DNA from: Dehalococcoidia bacterium
Lineage (GTDB): Bacteria; Chloroflexota; Dehalococcoidia; SZUA-161
Assembly: GCA_020344295.1 (NCBI GenBank)
Contig: CP070819.1
Coordinates: 233,039-239,983, forward strand
DNA: 6,945 bases
Direction of reading: 5' to 3'
The position numbers and the translations under genes are program-made. The notes beneath the pieces are model-generated. The model did no database searches. It had not been told where the DNA came from and saw only the letters and a list, made by a program, of their open reading frames with translations. Position 1 is the first letter of the stretch; every line of letters starts with the position of its first letter. Positions 6,058-6,945 of this stretch are shown one piece after another.

Positions 6058-6576
6058 CTACGTTGTCCCCAGTAAACCCTCGATGGCCTCGATGACCACC
6101 TTGCCGTTCTCCAGGTCGATGGATTTGACAACGTCTTCGATAGCGGGGATCAGAATCTCGCCACGCTCGCTCTGCACCACGTAGACGTCGTTGCTGGCTG
6201 TGGTCATAAGATCGATGATGGAGCCAACTTGGTTGCCCGTAGTGGTTTCAACTGCGAGGCCGATGAGTTGAAAGGCGTAGTATTCCCCTTCAGGAAGCGA
6301 TCGTATCTCAGTGCGGGGGATAGTAATGTCGTGCCCTCTCAGCTTCCCGGCGTCCTGACGTGTATCGACGCCGGCCAGTTTCAGCCGAAGGTGCTGTTTT
6401 TGGGGGCGACTGCTTTCAATTTGTAGCGGCTGGCCCTCGATGTAGACCAGCCTGCCGGACGCAAACCGATCGAGGAAATCGGTCGTAATCTGGACCATTA
6501 GCTCCCCTCCTGTGCCCCAGGGGGCCAGAACACGCCCTATAATCAGGAACTCGGGAGGAGGGAATTTATCACCCAT
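6058..6576 (-). CDS. rimM: Ribosome maturation factor RimM
   Basis: Binds ribosomal protein S19 and helps mature the head of the 30S subunit and process 16S rRNA. From the ATG at 6576 the protein has 172 residues, typical for the family, beginning MGDKFPPPEFLIIGRVLAPWG. A GTG at 6642 in the same frame would add 22 Ala-rich residues and overlap khpA by 47 bases, so it is less likely; the Shine-Dalgarno of the preferred start is only a G-rich GGGCGGGGG. The N-terminal RimM barrel carries GRVLAPWGTGGE, where many homologues have an Arg before GE that is Gly here. The C-terminal PRC barrel includes EYYAFQLIGL, the conserved SNDVYVV and EILIPAIEDVVKSIDL, ending in EGLL. It lies 19 nt downstream of khpA, in the same direction, and converges on the SDR gene. 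Confidence 0.95.
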   Translation of the reverse strand: MGDKFPPPEFLIIGRVLAPWGTGGELMVQITTDFLDRFASGRLVYIEGQPLQIESSRPQKQHLRLKLAGVDTRQDAGKLRGHDITIPRTEIRSLPEGEYYAFQLIGLAVETTTGNQVGSIIDLMTTASNDVYVVQSERGEILIPAIEDVVKSIDLENGKVVIEAIEGLLGTT

Positions 6577-6595
6577 TGCCCCCGCCCAAGCGGCC

Positions 6596-6945
6596 TCAGA
6601 AGCTGCTTTCGGAGTCGGAGCTGCTTTGAGCCTTGGAGCCACTCTCGGAATCGAAACTGCTCTCCGATTCGGAGCTAATTTCCGGTCTGTAGCTAGTTTC
6701 CGGTCTGTAGCCGCTATCGGTGCTGTCGGAAACTATCTCCAGGGTTGCGCGGGTGCCTTTCCTGATAGCCGCCACCCTCAGCAGTGTACGCATTGCCTTG
6801 GCGATTCTGCCCTCTTTGCCGATTACCTTTCCTGTATCCTCCGGGGCTACCTGAAGCTTGAGAATAATCCCGTCCTCCCCGGGCACCTCGATCACGATGA
6901 CCTCATCCGGTTTGTCCACTATGGATTTGGCGATGTACTCGATGA
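6596..6945 (-). CDS. khpA: KH-domain RNA-binding protein (KhpA-type), 5' end outside the window
   Basis: A small KH RNA-binding protein, usually encoded between rpsP and rimM and thought to work with KhpB or in ribosome and RNA metabolism. The frame is open to the window edge: 115 residues are visible, beginning IEYIAKSIVDKPDEV, where the family normally has about five to ten more residues. The GTG at 6919 is the internal Val of SIVDKP, not a start. The KH core contains VAPEDTGKVIGKEGRIAKAM with its GKEG loop, then a helix and a beta strand ending at EIV. Family members usually stop here at about 75-80 residues. This one continues for 44 more: 18 Ser, 10 Asp/Glu and only 3 Arg/Lys, including a tandem YRPETS/YRPEIS. 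The tail is probably disordered. The stop is 19 nt before the rimM ATG, implying cotranscription. Confidence 0.88.
   Translation of the reverse strand, partial: IEYIAKSIVDKPDEVIVIEVPGEDGIILKLQVAPEDTGKVIGKEGRIAKAMRTLLRVAAIRKGTRATLEIVSDSTDSGYRPETSYRPEISSESESSFDSESGSKAQSSSDSESSF
6679..6714 (-). repeat. Two 18-bp tandem units in the khpA tail
   Basis: On the plus strand TTTCCGGTCTGTAGC occurs at 6679-6693 and again at 6697-6711, a period of 18 bases (15 of 18 identical per unit). In the khpA frame this encodes a hexapeptide duplication around Tyr-Arg-Pro-Glu. The period is a multiple of three, so copy-number change would keep both khpA and the downstream region in frame. The surrounding Ser/Glu/Asp codons are also repetitive. 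Confidence 0.85.

Noticed and set aside
6229..6426. 65-residue plus-strand frame inside rimM
   Set aside because: It is antisense to the conserved RimM core and has no independent support.
6599..6730. CRISPR-like or phage repeat in the khpA tail
   Set aside because: The repeats are short, adjacent, in-frame codon repeats without spacers, so they are best read as a low-complexity coding tail.

Overview
The window is about 6.9 kb of compact bacterial chromosome at moderate GC (estimated by eye at the mid-50s percent). It carries eight protein genes, two of them cut by the window edges. I see no tRNA, rRNA, CRISPR array, insertion sequence or attachment site. The best guess for the organism is a member of Chloroflexota, probably Dehalococcoidia or a related subsurface lineage. 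This rests on remembered gene order (der-plsY-gpsA, and a KH-protein gene followed by rimM) and on remembered sequence style, such as the APWG motif near the RimM N-terminus and the GTT..WGTT form of the GpsA nucleotide loop. It is an inference, not a database result.

Left block, plus strand, 1-4864: the 3' part of argF (ornithine carbamoyltransferase), a tetratricopeptide-repeat (TPR) protein of unknown role, der (ribosome-assembly GTPase with two G domains), plsY (acyl-phosphate:glycerol-3-phosphate acyltransferase) and gpsA (glycerol-3-phosphate dehydrogenase). The gaps are 24 nt (argF-TPR), a 4-nt GTGA overlap (TPR-der), a 4-nt TTGA overlap (der-plsY) and 8 nt (plsY-gpsA). This looks like one transcription unit. 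GpsA makes sn-glycerol-3-phosphate and PlsY acylates it to lysophosphatidic acid, so the last two genes encode consecutive steps of phospholipid synthesis. Der belongs to ribosome assembly, argF to arginine synthesis, and the TPR protein has no evident pathway link.

Middle, 4865-6057: a 139-nt spacer holds an AT-rich dyad that could be a weak terminator for the upstream operon and also contains an extended -10 promoter match (TGCTATAAT). A strong Shine-Dalgarno follows, then a single gene for a short-chain dehydrogenase resembling the 3-hydroxyacyl-CoA dehydrogenase domain of MFE-2 multifunctional enzymes. It is followed by a very stable GC-rich hairpin flanked by A and T tracts, which should terminate transcription from both sides.

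Right block, minus strand, 6058-6945: rimM (16S rRNA processing factor), preceded by a khpA-type KH RNA-binding protein gene whose 5' end lies beyond the window. These are typically part of an rpsP-khpA-rimM ribosome-biogenesis cluster.

I found no convincing new multi-gene system; most of the window is housekeeping. The points most worth a second look are the serine-rich acidic tail with a hexapeptide repeat on the KH protein, the orphan TPR protein translationally coupled to der, two motif substitutions (HPLP for HCLP in ArgF, GTTCWG for GxGxxG in GpsA), and the two non-coding dyads.
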